Part shown: in pieces, positions 6,093-6,094 of the stretch
How positions within the stretch are numbered: the stretch's first letter is position 1
Layout of the letters: each line of letters opens with the position of its first letter
Source: Chlamydiia bacterium
Lineage (GTDB): Bacteria; Chlamydiota; Chlamydiia; Chlamydiales; FEN-1388
Length of the DNA stretch: 6,094 bases
Reading direction: 5' to 3'
Assembly (NCBI GenBank): GCA_023269335.1
Contig: JAHFTM010000119.1
Span: forward strand, 1-6,094
Made by a program: the position numbers and the translations under genes
The notes under the pieces: model-generated
Seen by the model: only the letters and a program-made list of their open reading frames with translations
Told to the model about the DNA's origin: nothing
Database searches by the model: none

Positions 6093-6094
6093 CA

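Overview
The window looks like part of a chromosome from an intracellular, host-associated Gram-negative bacterium. My best guess is a chlamydia-like organism (order Parachlamydiales or a relative) or another amoeba-associated lineage. The reasons are the eukaryote-type BTB and ubiquitin-like domains in one bacterial protein, two lipopolysaccharide (LPS) genes proving an outer membrane, a short cysteine-rich membrane protein and moderately AT-rich DNA. The lineage is inferred from gene content; the window has no rRNA or other phylogenetic marker.

Layout. (1) 4-1764, plus strand: a 586-residue protein with an N-terminal BTB/POZ-like domain and a C-terminal ubiquitin-like domain that stops before the place of the conjugating Gly-Gly tail. 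It is a candidate effector acting on host cullin/ubiquitin machinery. (2) 4856 down to 1824, minus strand: a compact probable operon, gmhA (sedoheptulose 7-phosphate isomerase), then lpxK (lipid A 4'-kinase), then a 431-residue transglutaminase-like protein with an intact Cys-His-Asp triad. gmhA and lpxK overlap by 17 nt and lpxK is 17 nt from the third gene, so co-transcription is likely. The operon's last gene converges on the BTB/ubiquitin-like gene across 59 nt. (3) 4857-5004: a 148-nt divergent control region with promoter-like hexamers for both directions and an interrupted inverted repeat. (4) 5005-5337, plus strand: a 110-residue cysteine-rich protein with one membrane segment, unrecognised. 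(5) 6092 down to 5370, minus strand: a secreted collagen-like protein with a signal peptide, 11 Gly-X-Y triplets and a C-terminal beta-rich domain.

Together, gmhA and lpxK supply the envelope (heptose precursor and lipid A). The collagen-like protein is probably displayed on the surface. The BTB/ubiquitin-like protein, and possibly the transglutaminase-like protein, are the candidates for direct host interaction. There is no tRNA, rRNA, CRISPR array or insertion sequence that I can see, and no gene-free stretch above 150 nt.
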